Positions 1 to 7,758 of a stretch of DNA of 17,296 bases are shown piece by piece (position 1 is the first letter of the stretch; each line of letters starts with the position of its first letter). Location of the stretch: assembly GCA_012523535.1 (NCBI GenBank), contig JAAYII010000292.1, forward strand, positions 1 to 17,296, read 5' to 3'. The translations under genes and the position numbers were made by a program. This stretch comes from Peptococcaceae bacterium (GTDB lineage: Bacteria; Bacillota; Desulfitobacteriia; Desulfitobacteriales; Syntrophobotulaceae). Below the pieces are notes generated by a model. The model had not been told where the DNA came from, ran no database searches, and saw only the letters and a list, made by a program, of their open reading frames with translations.

Positions 1-80
1 AATGTTCATTAATCAACTTTGGATCCTCAAAGCCATGTCCTTACCAGGGGAAAGAGATAATAGGTTGTAATAGCAATTAT
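1..80. other. Left edge without an identifiable gene
   Basis: No gene can be identified here. On the plus strand the frame beginning at base 2 is open from the window edge to a TAA at 68-70. The frame beginning at base 3 runs to a TAA at 96-98. Either could be the last residues of a convergent gene entering from the left, but neither short tail resembles a family I know. Confidence 0.3.
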
Positions 81-131
81 AAGGGAGTGTTGCTGTAACT
101 ACTTTTCAAAAGTAGTTGGCAACACTCCCTT
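81..131. terminator. Long two-part hairpin after the etf operon
   Basis: Bases 81-93 (AAGGGAGTGTTGC) pair perfectly with 119-131. Inside, 97-104 pairs with 110-117 around a five-base loop, and a small asymmetric bulge separates the two stems. The hairpin begins nine bases beyond the stop codon of the FeS oxidoreductase gene, so it is well placed to end the minus-strand operon, and it could also serve a convergent gene from the left. The T-tracts after it are short on both strands, so it may act as a 3'-end stabiliser rather than a textbook intrinsic terminator. Confidence 0.6.
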
Positions 132-139
132 TGTTGGTG

Positions 140-2203
140 TTATATCAATTTAACAATTAATTCGGCAGGATCAATAACCGGAATTGAACGATCGGAATCG
201 GTTTTATCTTTGATCCCGTCTTCCAACATGGTTATACAATAAGGACAATTGGCTCCAATGGCCTGGGGTTCTTTGGCCAAAGCTTGGTCTACCCGCAAAT
301 TGTTAATTCTTTCCCCGATATTTTCCTCCATCCACATTCTTCCGCCACCGGCGCCGCAGCAGAAGCTTTTGTTATGGTTGCGATCCATTTCTACAAGTTC
401 AACTCCGGGAACCATCCGGTACAAAGCTCTGGGCGCTTCAAATTCTTGCTGGTAGCGTCCGAGATAGCAGGAGTCATGGTAAACGATTTTTTGCGGGGGC
501 AGTTCCACATTTTTATTAAGAACCAGCTTTCCGGATTTGATCAGATCATTTATGAATTGGGTATGGTGAACCACTTCATAGTTGCCGCCAAATGCCGGGT
601 AATCATTCTTCAAGGTATTCAGGCAGTGGGGGCAGGCGGTGATAATTTTTTTGACTTTATAATTGTTTAAAATATTTACATTTTCCTTAGCCATAAGGCC
701 GAACAAATACTCATTACCGGAGCGGCGGATAAAATCACCGCAGCATTTTTCCTCCCTGCCTAGGATAGCAAAGTTTACGCCGGCGGCTTTGAGAATTTTG
801 GCCACGGCCACGGAAACTTTTTTGGCTCTGTTATCAAAAGATCCAGCACAGCCGACCCAATAGAGATATTCTATTTCCCGGTCACCAAGTTCTTTCATTG
901 TGGGAACATCAAGATCTTTTGCCCAGGAAGCTCGCTCGCTCCAGCTGACGCCCCAAGGATTGAATTTGGCCTCTACGTTTCTGTAAGCCAACTGCAATTC
1001 AGGTGCATAGTTGTCTTCATTCATAACTTCATAACGGCGCATATCTATGATTTTATTGACATGCTCGTTGGAAACGGGGCATACAGTCTGGCAAGCCATA
1101 CAGGTGGTGCAGGCCCATATTTCTTCCCTGGAGACCACATCGCCAATCAATTTCTTATTTAAAATTTGAGCGGTTTCAGAATAGCCGCTGGTATACGGTT
1201 TCAAAGCTTCGGCGTTTTCCTCTCCGGTGGAAGTAATCCCCAACTTGTTCATTACAGCGCCTTTTTCCAACAGATGGTTTTTGAGGGTACGGCTTAAAAG
1301 GTGTTTGGGATTTAAAGGTTTGCCGGAAACATTGGCCGGACAGTTTTCCATACAACGGCCGCATTCGCCGCAGGCAAAGCAGTCCAATAATTGTTTCCAA
1401 GTAAAGTTTTCAATCCGGCCTACACCATACTCTTTCAAGTTTTCATCTTCAAGATTCATGGGTTCGATTTGGGCTCCGACAGGTTTTAAGGAAGCAAAAT
1501 AGCTGTTGAAAGGTGTGGCCAAAATATGCAAGTGTTTAGAATTAGGAATGTAGACAGCAAATCCATAGAGAATCAAGATATGGATCCACCAAAGGAAACT
1601 GATAGTTGTGTTCAGTCTGTCAGGACTGGAACCGGCAAAGAATCCGGCCACCATATTATATATAAAATCAAGGCTGTAAGCATGGTGACTTCCCATTAAT
1701 GCCAGTTTGGCACCGGTGGTCAGCCATTCGGTAATAATCACTGCGTAAATAAGGATAACAACGATCGCTGCTTCCGCCGACAGATATAGACGGGCAGGTC
1801 TTATAATCCATCTTCTGACAAGGCCGACAATCAAGCCGATGAAAACTAAGGAGGCAAAGATATCTTTAATCAAATAAAAGTAAGGACTGGTGCTTAGAAT
1901 CGGAATAGTGAGATTTGGGAATATTCTTTCCAGGATAAAAGGTATTTCAGCCAGGACTATTAATATAAATCCCCAAAAAATAAAGAAGTGAACAACCCCG
2001 TAGGGTTCTTGTATAAGTCTACCCTGTCCCATAACATTGGCGAAGAAATTGGCCAAGCGTTTACCGGGCTGGTCCATTCTATTTTCTTTGGCGCCTAGTC
2101 TGAGAATTTTAAGTTTTTTACTTACAGCCTGCACAAAAAGCACAATTGTTAGAGCTGTAAGTATCAGAAAAATAATTAATTCAATTGTTGGCAAGTTTAA
2201 CAC
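140..2203 (-). CDS. Membrane ETF:menaquinone-type iron-sulfur oxidoreductase
   Basis: This 687-residue protein fits the membrane FeS oxidoreductases encoded beside etfBA in syntrophs (DUF224/heterodisulfide-reductase-related, called EMO), which pass electrons from ETF to menaquinone. The first 230 residues hold about five membrane segments (roughly 6-27, 69-91, 110-130, 145-162, 201-220), like the haem-b NarI-type domain. A two-cluster ferredoxin domain follows, with C278/281/284/288 (plus C275) and C365/368/371/375. Two CCG domains come last: C452, CC487-488, CPHC524-527, and C579, CC615-616, CPYC653-656. All cysteine sets look complete. The start is GTG at 2203, but AAGGAAG abuts it directly; a TTG three codons in (2194) gives better spacing from AGGTG. 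It is the last gene of the operon, 29 bases after etfA. No acyl-CoA dehydrogenase lies in the window, so the electron donor is unknown. Confidence 0.88.
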   Translation of the reverse strand: MLNLPTIELIIFLILTALTIVLFVQAVSKKLKILRLGAKENRMDQPGKRLANFFANVMGQGRLIQEPYGVVHFFIFWGFILIVLAEIPFILERIFPNLTIPILSTSPYFYLIKDIFASLVFIGLIVGLVRRWIIRPARLYLSAEAAIVVILIYAVIITEWLTTGAKLALMGSHHAYSLDFIYNMVAGFFAGSSPDRLNTTISFLWWIHILILYGFAVYIPNSKHLHILATPFNSYFASLKPVGAQIEPMNLEDENLKEYGVGRIENFTWKQLLDCFACGECGRCMENCPANVSGKPLNPKHLLSRTLKNHLLEKGAVMNKLGITSTGEENAEALKPYTSGYSETAQILNKKLIGDVVSREEIWACTTCMACQTVCPVSNEHVNKIIDMRRYEVMNEDNYAPELQLAYRNVEAKFNPWGVSWSERASWAKDLDVPTMKELGDREIEYLYWVGCAGSFDNRAKKVSVAVAKILKAAGVNFAILGREEKCCGDFIRRSGNEYLFGLMAKENVNILNNYKVKKIITACPHCLNTLKNDYPAFGGNYEVVHHTQFINDLIKSGKLVLNKNVELPPQKIVYHDSCYLGRYQQEFEAPRALYRMVPGVELVEMDRNHNKSFCCGAGGGRMWMEENIGERINNLRVDQALAKEPQAIGANCPYCITMLEDGIKDKTDSDRSIPVIDPAELIVKLI

Positions 2204-2232
2204 CTTCCTTATTAAAATACTCTGATCTCAGC

Positions 2233-3459
2233 TTAAACTGATGCCGCAACTTTGTTATTTGCTTTTTGCGCTTTTAGTTCTTTGACTTTCTTGGTCAGAA
2301 GCGGCACGATTTTATGAAGATCACCAACGATACCGTAGTTGGCTACTTTAAAGATAGGCGCTTCCGGATCGGTGTTAATAGCTACAATTATTTCGGAACC
2401 CTGCATACCGGCAAGGTGTTGGATGGCACCGGAAATGCCACAGGCTATATAAAGTTTGGGGGCGACGGTTTTTCCCGTCTGTCCTACCTGGCGGTATTGC
2501 GGTACCCAGCCTGCGTCTACTGCCGCACGGGAAGCACCCGCTACTCCGCCCAAAGCTTCGGCCAATTCCATAATTAAATGATAATGTTGAGGACCGCCTA
2601 TTCCTCGTCCGCCGGAGACTATAATATCCGCATCTTGTAAATTGACTGTCTTGGAGGCGCTCTCTACTATTTCCAAAATTTTGGCCGCAATATCTTCTTC
2701 CTTGACTGAGCTGTTAATGCGAATAATTTCACCGGTTCGGCTATAGTCAGGCTCGCATAGTTTCATGACTCTCGGACGGACGGTAGCCATTTGGGGGCGA
2801 TGTCTGGGGCATAGAATCGTGGCCATGACATTTCCGCCGAAAGCAGGTCTTGTCTGTTGCAAAAGTTTAGTTTCGGGATCAATGGACAATTCCGTGCAGT
2901 CTGCAGTAAGGCCGGTATTGATGCGAACCGCAATCCGCGAAGCGAAATCCCGGCCGTTATTGGTTGCACCGAATAAAAGAATTTCCGGTTTATATTTATT
3001 GATCACTTCCACGATGGCATTGGTATAGGAATCCGTACGATAATGCTTAAAAACGGGACCTTCAATCAGGTAGACCTTATCAGCGCCGTAAGCAAAGCAA
3101 TCTTTAGCCAGGTGTTCTACATCGTCACCCAGTAATACGCCGGCCAGCTCAACTTGCAACGCATCGGCTAACTTGCGGCCTTCGCTTAATAATTCCAAAG
3201 CAACGGTGTGAATTTTTCCCTGATGCTGTTCAATAAACACCCATACCCCTTTATAGTCCTCAAGTTTAACGGCGGACTTTTTCGGTTTGCGGGTAACCTC
3301 GATCGCTTTGGTCGGGCAAGCCCTGGCGCAAGCACCGCAGCTGGTACAATTGTCCTTTAACTTGGCAATGTTATCAACAATCTCAATAGCGCCACACGGG
3401 CACTTTTCGAGGCAAATACCACAGCCGGTACAGTTTTCAGCAATGATTTTTACACTCAT
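2233..3459 (-). CDS. etfA: Electron transfer flavoprotein alpha subunit with N-terminal ferredoxin domain
   Basis: This 408-residue protein is a fusion. Residues 1-55 form a 2[4Fe-4S] ferredoxin with C10/13/16/20 and C38/41/44/48. ETF-alpha follows from about residue 65, with the nucleotide-fold domain first. The C-terminal FAD-binding domain spans roughly 275-390 and shows GGRGIGG at 283-289, the SRAAVDAGW region at 310-318, the QVGQTGK loop at 324-330 and GISGAIQH at 341-348. Ordinary EtfA lacks the ferredoxin; such fusions are known in anaerobes (for example caffeyl-CoA reductase CarE) and add clusters for electron transfer. ATG start, preceded by AAGGGAG. It lies 14 bases after etfB and upstream of the membrane FeS oxidoreductase, so the three genes should be cotranscribed and the complex should feed that enzyme. 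The sequence alone does not show whether this ETF bifurcates electrons. Confidence 0.95.
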   Translation of the reverse strand: MSVKIIAENCTGCGICLEKCPCGAIEIVDNIAKLKDNCTSCGACARACPTKAIEVTRKPKKSAVKLEDYKGVWVFIEQHQGKIHTVALELLSEGRKLADALQVELAGVLLGDDVEHLAKDCFAYGADKVYLIEGPVFKHYRTDSYTNAIVEVINKYKPEILLFGATNNGRDFASRIAVRINTGLTADCTELSIDPETKLLQQTRPAFGGNVMATILCPRHRPQMATVRPRVMKLCEPDYSRTGEIIRINSSVKEEDIAAKILEIVESASKTVNLQDADIIVSGGRGIGGPQHYHLIMELAEALGGVAGASRAAVDAGWVPQYRQVGQTGKTVAPKLYIACGISGAIQHLAGMQGSEIIVAINTDPEAPIFKVANYGIVGDLHKIVPLLTKKVKELKAQKANNKVAASV

Positions 3460-3473
3460 TTTTAGCTCTCCCT

Positions 3474-4262
3474 TTATACAATTTTTGCTTCCTGCAATTT
3501 AGCCAGCAACAGATCGCATAAAGCTTCATCACTGTCAGCACATAGCATTTCATTGTGTTTTTCAATTTTGGGTGTGAAGATTCGCATAACTTGAGTACAG
3601 GAACCGTTGAGCCCTGTTTTTTCAGGCGGAGCATCAATATCGGCAGCCGTCCAGACATTAATCTTAGCCCGGGAGGCGTTTATTGATCCCTTGACACTGG
3701 GATACCTGGGTTCGCCTATAGCCTTATCCACAGTAAGAACACAAGGCAAGGGTATGGAAACCAGTTCATAACCGCTGTCGGAAACCCGTTCCACCAGCAA
3801 ACGATGTGTGCTTACTTCCCGTATCTTTTGTACATAAGTAGCTTGGGGAAGCCCCAGATGCTCGGCAATTCCGGGACCGACCTGGGCCGTATCCCCGTCA
3901 ATTGCCATCTTGCCGCAAAAAATAATATCCGGTTTGCCAATTTTCTCGATTGCCTTGGCCAAAGTATAAGAAGTAGCCAAAGTGTCGGCACCGGCAACCG
4001 CCCTGTCACTTACCAGCACCGCTTCGTCGGCTCCCATTGCCAAACATTTGCGTAGAGCGGATTCTGCTTGGGGTGGTCCCATGGACAAAACCGTAACTTT
4101 GGCGCCGAATTGCTCCTTAATTCTCACTGCCGCTTCCACGGCGTATTCGTCAAAGGGGTTGACAATACTGGGAACCCCATCACGAATCAATGTGTTTTTA
4201 ACCGGATCAATCTTTACTTCCGTAGTATCCGGTACTTGTTTAATACAAACTACGATTTGCAA
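3474..4262 (-). CDS. etfB: Electron transfer flavoprotein beta subunit
   Basis: This 262-residue ETF-beta has the usual length. It opens with the family signature MQIVVCIKQVPDT and carries NPFDEYAVEAA, VTVLSMGPP and the nucleotide-binding stretch AIDGDTAQVGPGIAEHLGLPQ at about 140-160. It forms a heterodimer with the downstream EtfA and helps hold the flavin and AMP/FAD cofactors while accepting electrons from a flavin dehydrogenase. The start is TTG at 4262, with GAAAGGA about ten bases upstream; the nearby ATG at 4272 is out of frame. It is the first gene of the operon and follows a well-formed promoter with a Rex-like site, which suggests control by the NADH/NAD ratio. Confidence 0.95.
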   Translation of the reverse strand: MQIVVCIKQVPDTTEVKIDPVKNTLIRDGVPSIVNPFDEYAVEAAVRIKEQFGAKVTVLSMGPPQAESALRKCLAMGADEAVLVSDRAVAGADTLATSYTLAKAIEKIGKPDIIFCGKMAIDGDTAQVGPGIAEHLGLPQATYVQKIREVSTHRLLVERVSDSGYELVSIPLPCVLTVDKAIGEPRYPSVKGSINASRAKINVWTAADIDAPPEKTGLNGSCTQVMRIFTPKIEKHNEMLCADSDEALCDLLLAKLQEAKIV

Positions 4263-4287
4263 TTCTACACATCCTTTCTATGGATAA

Positions 4288-4305
4288 TTGTTGCAATTTT
4301 CACAA
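4288..4305. promoter_or_regulatory. Rex-like operator in the etf leader
   Basis: TTGTTGCAATTTTCACAA matches the Firmicute Rex consensus TTGTGAANNNNTTCACAA at 11 of 14 defined positions; the right half-site is perfect. It lies about 25-42 bases downstream of the predicted etf transcription start and 25 bases before the etfB start codon, where a bound repressor would block elongation. Rex controls electron-transfer and fermentation genes in many clostridia, which fits. The match is by eye in AT-rich DNA and could be chance. Confidence 0.4.
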
Positions 4306-4337
4306 ATACCAGACGAATTCAAAATATACATCATTTT

Positions 4338-4367
4338 ATAATAGGCTTGCTTTACAAGCTATGTCAA
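4338..4367 (-). promoter_or_regulatory. Sigma-A promoter of the etf operon
   Basis: On the minus strand a perfect TTGACA (-35, bases 4367-4362) is followed after 18 bases by TATTAT (-10, bases 4343-4338), one mismatch from consensus. Transcription would start near 4331, leaving a leader of about 70 bases before etfB. The spacer contains a short inverted repeat, GCTTG-TAAAG-CAAGC (4344-4358), which could be a repressor contact. Confidence 0.6.
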
Positions 4368-4583
4368 TATGCTATTGCGCCTTAACAATGTATACAATCT
4401 TATTAAGAATTTATCGTTGTAAACAATTATACTAGATATTATAAAGAAAAAAATATTAATTCACTGGATGGATTTAATTTACAAATATGAATAATCTCTA
4501 AGTGCTTTTTAATTATAATTCAATTAATTCAATCTCTTATTGTTAATTTATTTGGTAGCATTATTTTAAAAAGTAGAGGAGAA
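4368..4583. other. Divergent intergenic region upstream of the etf promoter
   Basis: Very AT-rich DNA between the minus-strand etf promoter and the plus-strand leader ORF. No open frame of meaningful length and no RNA gene is visible. It probably contains the promoter for the DUF2156 gene, but I could not pick a convincing -35/-10 pair. Confidence 0.4.
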
Positions 4584-4637
4584 ATGCTAAGATACAAATA
4601 TAAGAATAAAGAAGCAGTAGCTGTGAGGGCATTATGA
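4584..4637 (+). CDS. Possible 17-codon leader ORF coupled to the DUF2156 gene
   Basis: The ATG at 4584 follows AGAGGAG (4575-4581) and opens a 17-codon frame, MLRYKYKNKEAVAVRAL. Its TGA (4635-4637) overlaps the ATG of the next gene in an ATGATGA arrangement, the layout used for translational coupling. The peptide is basic and matches no leader I recognise. The spacing from Shine-Dalgarno to start is short (two bases from GGAG, four from AGAGG), so translation is uncertain. It may simply be a by-product of AG-rich sequence. Confidence 0.25.
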   Translation: MLRYKYKNKEAVAVRAL

Positions 4638-5536
4638 TGAAATTTAATATCCTAACTTTGGAGCAAAGGGACCTTTTGCTTAACTATCTTGGGGATTATA
4701 AATTTAATTCTTATGAATATTCATTTTTAACTCTTTTTTTATGGAGAGACTATTGTCAAGTGGAATGGAGCTTATATAAAAATGCTCTTATTATAAAAAA
4801 GACGGTGGATCAAAAGGGTTCTTATTTTATGCAGCCGCTGGGAGTCTCCGAGGAATTACTGCCGGAACTGGTAGAAGAGCTTAATGCAGTGCGAAAGCAG
4901 GATCCGTCCTTTAAGTTCTTGTTTGGGGATGTGGAAGAACCCTTTTTATTGCAGCTTAAGAATTTGTGTGGTCATAAAATTGAGTTCCGGGAAGACCAAA
5001 ACAACTTTGATTACATCTATGACACCCAGAAATTAATTGACTTAAGCGGCAATAAATTGCATAGGAAGAAAAATCTTTATAATCAGTTTGTCAACAAATA
5101 CAATTATGAAATCAGAGATATCCATGACCAAAAGACCCATGGCGATTGCCTGGCCTTAGCTGAGCAATGGGTACAAAGTCAAAAAACTAAACATAAAGAA
5201 ATAATTTTTGAATTGGAAGGGATAAAAAGAGTTTTTCAGAATTTGGATAAACTTAATGTTTTGGGCATGGCTGTCTACGTTGAGGACAAAATAGCGGGCT
5301 TTACCTTTGGCGAGAAAGTAAACGCCCAAATGGCAATTATTCAGGTAGAAAAAGCGGACTTAAAATATAAAGGCATTTATGCTTTTTTGAATAAAGCCTT
5401 TGCGGAGAATTATCTCTACGATACCCTTAACATAAATAGGGAAGAAGACTTGGGTCTCAGCGGCCTAAGAAAAGCTAAAATGGCTTATGAGCCCATTAAA
5501 TTTGTCAAAAAGTATTTGGTAGACATTGCAGAATAA
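4634..5536 (+). CDS. DUF2156 protein, phosphatidylglycerol lysyltransferase C-domain-like
   Basis: This 300-residue protein resembles stand-alone DUF2156 (LPG_synthase_C-type, double GNAT fold) proteins common in Clostridia. Recognisable stretches are FNSYEYSFLTLFLWRDY near the start, FDYIYDTQKLIDLSGNKLH followed by KKNLYNQFVNKY in the middle (about 125-155), and the C-terminal NREEDLGLSGLRKAKMAYEP (about 268-287). It has no membrane segments, unlike full-length MprF, so it is not itself a lipid flippase-synthase. The family is related to aminoacyl-tRNA-dependent transferases, but the substrate of these short forms is generally unknown. Two adjacent ATGs (4634 and 4637) can serve as starts; GAGGG at 4625-4629 is better spaced for the second. 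It is transcribed alone, divergently from etfBA. Confidence 0.78.
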   Translation: MMKFNILTLEQRDLLLNYLGDYKFNSYEYSFLTLFLWRDYCQVEWSLYKNALIIKKTVDQKGSYFMQPLGVSEELLPELVEELNAVRKQDPSFKFLFGDVEEPFLLQLKNLCGHKIEFREDQNNFDYIYDTQKLIDLSGNKLHRKKNLYNQFVNKYNYEIRDIHDQKTHGDCLALAEQWVQSQKTKHKEIIFELEGIKRVFQNLDKLNVLGMAVYVEDKIAGFTFGEKVNAQMAIIQVEKADLKYKGIYAFLNKAFAENYLYDTLNINREEDLGLSGLRKAKMAYEPIKFVKKYLVDIAE

Positions 5537-5727
5537 AAAACGACTGCAAATTATTATTGACTCTTAAATTTAAAGCGAGTATAATTGGTTAGTATTCTTA
5601 CTATAAAAATTCTGCTTGTCTTAATTCTGTTTGTCAAATTTCAAATAATTCTTTATATGTCAGTCATATTTCAGTCTTTTGGGAGATTATTTGACATTAA
5701 CAGTATTTTTATAGGAGAGTAGCTGAA
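5537..5727 (+). promoter_or_regulatory. Control region before marR, with an 8-bp inverted repeat
   Basis: TTGTCA (5631-5636) and TATATG (5654-5659), 17 bases apart, make a moderate sigma-A promoter candidate for marR. TGTCAAAT (5632-5639), overlapping the -35, is the exact reverse complement of ATTTGACA (5689-5696), 49 bases away. MarR proteins usually regulate themselves, so these arms could be operator halves, though the wide separation is unusual. I see no convincing terminator for the preceding gene. Confidence 0.3.
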
Positions 5728-6174
5728 ATGAATATTAAAGATGCCAAGGAATTGCATAATCTGTTGTTTTCATTTATGGGAATTTTTCATGATAAGTTTC
5801 TGCAGAATTGTAAACCTAAAGAAAAGCCGATACCGGACCTCAAGAAAAATCATTGGAAGATACTTCATGTTTTGTATGAAAACGATAAACTAACCCAAAC
5901 TACAATAGGGAAAAAGTTGGATATTGAGAAAGGAAGTCTTACCATTCTCGTTGACCAGTTGGAAAAAAAAGGTTTGGTTAAACGTTTAGGGGTGCCTGAA
6001 GACAGGAGAAAGTATCTGATTACTTTAACCCCTGAAGGAAGACGAGCGATAGATAAGAATGTAGAATATTTTTCCCTCAGACTTAACCAGCTGTTTGATA
6101 ATGTCGATGCAGAAGAGACAAGAAAATTCATGGATAGTTTGCAGTATGTAGTTGACTTTATGAAAAAAATATAA
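5728..6174 (+). CDS. MarR-family transcriptional regulator
   Basis: This 148-residue protein has the standard MarR length and layout: N-terminal dimerisation helices, a winged helix at about 45-105 and a C-terminal helix. The recognition-helix region runs TQTTIGKKLDIEKGSLTILV, then LEKKGLVKRLG, and the wing reads PEDRRKYLITLTPEGR with the usual DRR. ATG start after AGGAGAG at good spacing. The MATE gene begins 12 bases after its stop with its own strong ribosome binding site. A MarR regulator next to a MATE exporter parallels MepR-MepA of Staphylococcus aureus, so it probably represses this operon and is released by a toxic ligand. The ligand cannot be read from sequence. Confidence 0.92.
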   Translation: MNIKDAKELHNLLFSFMGIFHDKFLQNCKPKEKPIPDLKKNHWKILHVLYENDKLTQTTIGKKLDIEKGSLTILVDQLEKKGLVKRLGVPEDRRKYLITLTPEGRRAIDKNVEYFSLRLNQLFDNVDAEETRKFMDSLQYVVDFMKKI

Positions 6175-6186
6175 AGGAGGTATTAT

Positions 6187-7545
6187 ATGAATCAGAGACT
6201 GAAAGAAGAAAAAATCGGAAAACTGCTATGGAAATTCTCGTTGCCGGCCATAATCGCTATGCTGGTCAATGCTTTATATAATATTATTGACAGGATCTTT
6301 GTGGGTCGAGGAGTAGGTTCAATAGGTATCGCCGCCACCACGGTTGCTTTTCCCATAATGATTGTCAACATGGCCGTAAGCATGCTTATCGGTGTTGGCG
6401 CAACCTCTTTGATATCCATTCATTTAGGCGAACAAAAGAAAAAAGAAGCGGAAAGAGTTGCCGGGAATGCCATCAGTACTATGATCGCCTTGGCCCTGCT
6501 TTTAACCGTGATTTTTTTGCTGTTTCAAGATCCCATTCTAATGTTTTTCGGTGCTGACGAGGAAGTGCTGCCTTATGCCAGGGATTTCACTTCCATTATT
6601 ATGTTGGGTTCCGTATTTGGTACTATTTCCTTGGGGGTAAACAATTTTATCCGGGCTGAAGGCAACCCTAAAATAGCCATGATGACCCAAATCACAGGGA
6701 CTTTAATCAATATTGTTTTAAACTATGTATTCATCTTCCAATTGGGTTTAGGCATAAAAGGTTCCGCTTTAGCTACGATTTGCGGCCAAGCCATATCAGC
6801 GATATGGGTTATGACTTATTTCCTGGCGGGATATAGCTTTATAAAAATTCAAATAAAATATTTTAAACCCCGTGTTTCCACCATTGGGAAAATCGTTGCT
6901 ATAGGGTTCGGACCCTTTGCTATGCAACTGGCTATGAGCGCCCAGCAAACAATTCTAAATTCCAGTGTTATGAAATTGGGTGGAGACTTGGCTCTCTCCG
7001 CAGTCGGCATTATGATGAGTATCGGTACGCTGATTATTATGCCGATCATTGGTTTCAATCAAGGTGCCCAGCCTCTTATCGGCTATAACTATGGAGCCAG
7101 GGAATACGGCAGAGTAAAGGAAACTCTGAAGAAAGCGGTTATTTCTGCCAGCTGTTATGCTGTTGTGGTTTTTCTGATTATATTCATCTGGCCAACCCAA
7201 ATCGTCAGCCTATTCAGCAAAGGAGATTATAATCTGACAATGTTGACCACCCATGCCTTGCAGACTTTCTTTACCTTGATACCCTTGGCTGGATTTCAGA
7301 TCTTGTGTTCAGGCTATTTCCAAGCTGTAGGTAAACCTGTGAGGTCCATGATCCTGAGTTTATCCAGGCAGGTCTTGTTTTTCATTCCCATGCTCTTAAT
7401 TCTGCCTCGAATTTGGGGTCTGGAGGGTGTATGGCGGTCTGCTCCGGTTGCCGATGGTTTATCAGTGATGCTTACGGCTATCCTAATCACCATTGAAATG
7501 AAAAAGCTGGGGCAGAAGCAACTGGCCATAGACTCTGCCAAATAA
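6187..7545 (+). CDS. MATE-family multidrug/sodium antiporter
   Basis: This 452-residue, very hydrophobic protein has about twelve membrane segments, the normal size for MATE exporters. The start (KLLWKFSLPAIIAMLVNALYN, then IIDRIFVGRGVGSIGIAA) and the mid-protein IIGFNQGAQPLIGYNYGAR are typical of the MepA/DinF branch. It should expel cationic or aromatic compounds in exchange for sodium or protons. A near-perfect AAAGGAGGT sits just after the marR stop, so the two genes form an operon. Possible substrates are drugs or an internal metabolite; its distance from the lipopeptide locus and the terminator in between argue against a direct export role there. Confidence 0.93.
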   Translation: MNQRLKEEKIGKLLWKFSLPAIIAMLVNALYNIIDRIFVGRGVGSIGIAATTVAFPIMIVNMAVSMLIGVGATSLISIHLGEQKKKEAERVAGNAISTMIALALLLTVIFLLFQDPILMFFGADEEVLPYARDFTSIIMLGSVFGTISLGVNNFIRAEGNPKIAMMTQITGTLINIVLNYVFIFQLGLGIKGSALATICGQAISAIWVMTYFLAGYSFIKIQIKYFKPRVSTIGKIVAIGFGPFAMQLAMSAQQTILNSSVMKLGGDLALSAVGIMMSIGTLIIMPIIGFNQGAQPLIGYNYGAREYGRVKETLKKAVISASCYAVVVFLIIFIWPTQIVSLFSKGDYNLTMLTTHALQTFFTLIPLAGFQILCSGYFQAVGKPVRSMILSLSRQVLFFIPMLLILPRIWGLEGVWRSAPVADGLSVMLTAILITIEMKKLGQKQLAIDSAK

Positions 7546-7604
7546 CAAGTAAGAAACAAAAAGTAAAAACAAGAAAAAAAATATAAACAATAATAATAAA
7601 TAAA

Positions 7605-7634
7605 AATACAACCGCTGTAAAAAGCGGCTGTATT
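7605..7634 (+). terminator. Intrinsic terminator after the marR-MATE operon
   Basis: AATACAACCGCT (7605-7616) pairs with AGCGGCTGTATT (7623-7634) around a six-base loop, giving a 12-bp stem with one A-C mismatch, followed by the T-rich stretch TATTTATT. The 60 bases before it are almost all A with few other bases, so it might also work weakly on the other strand. Confidence 0.8.
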
Positions 7635-7640
7635 TATTTA

Positions 7641-7669
7641 TTGACTAAATGTATATTCTGGGTAATAAT
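7641..7669 (+). promoter_or_regulatory. Promoter candidate for the VUT-queF pair
   Basis: TTGACT (7641-7646) and AATAAT (7664-7669) each match the sigma-A consensus at five of six positions with a 17-base spacer. The roughly 80-base leader that follows (7677-7758) is AT-rich. I looked there for a preQ1 riboswitch (type I aptamer with a downstream AACTAAGG-like tail) and saw none. Confidence 0.45.
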
Positions 7670-7758
7670 TCTTACTATATTATTTATGAAACTATGAAAA
7701 CTATTATAAAATCGTTAAAAAGTTTTTATTATTTTCATATCAACAACAGGGGGTACAT

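Noticed and set aside
7670..7758. preQ1 riboswitch before the VUT-queF pair
   Set aside because: The expected context is right, but I could find neither a type I aptamer with its A-rich tail and AACTAAGG-like end nor a type II aptamer.
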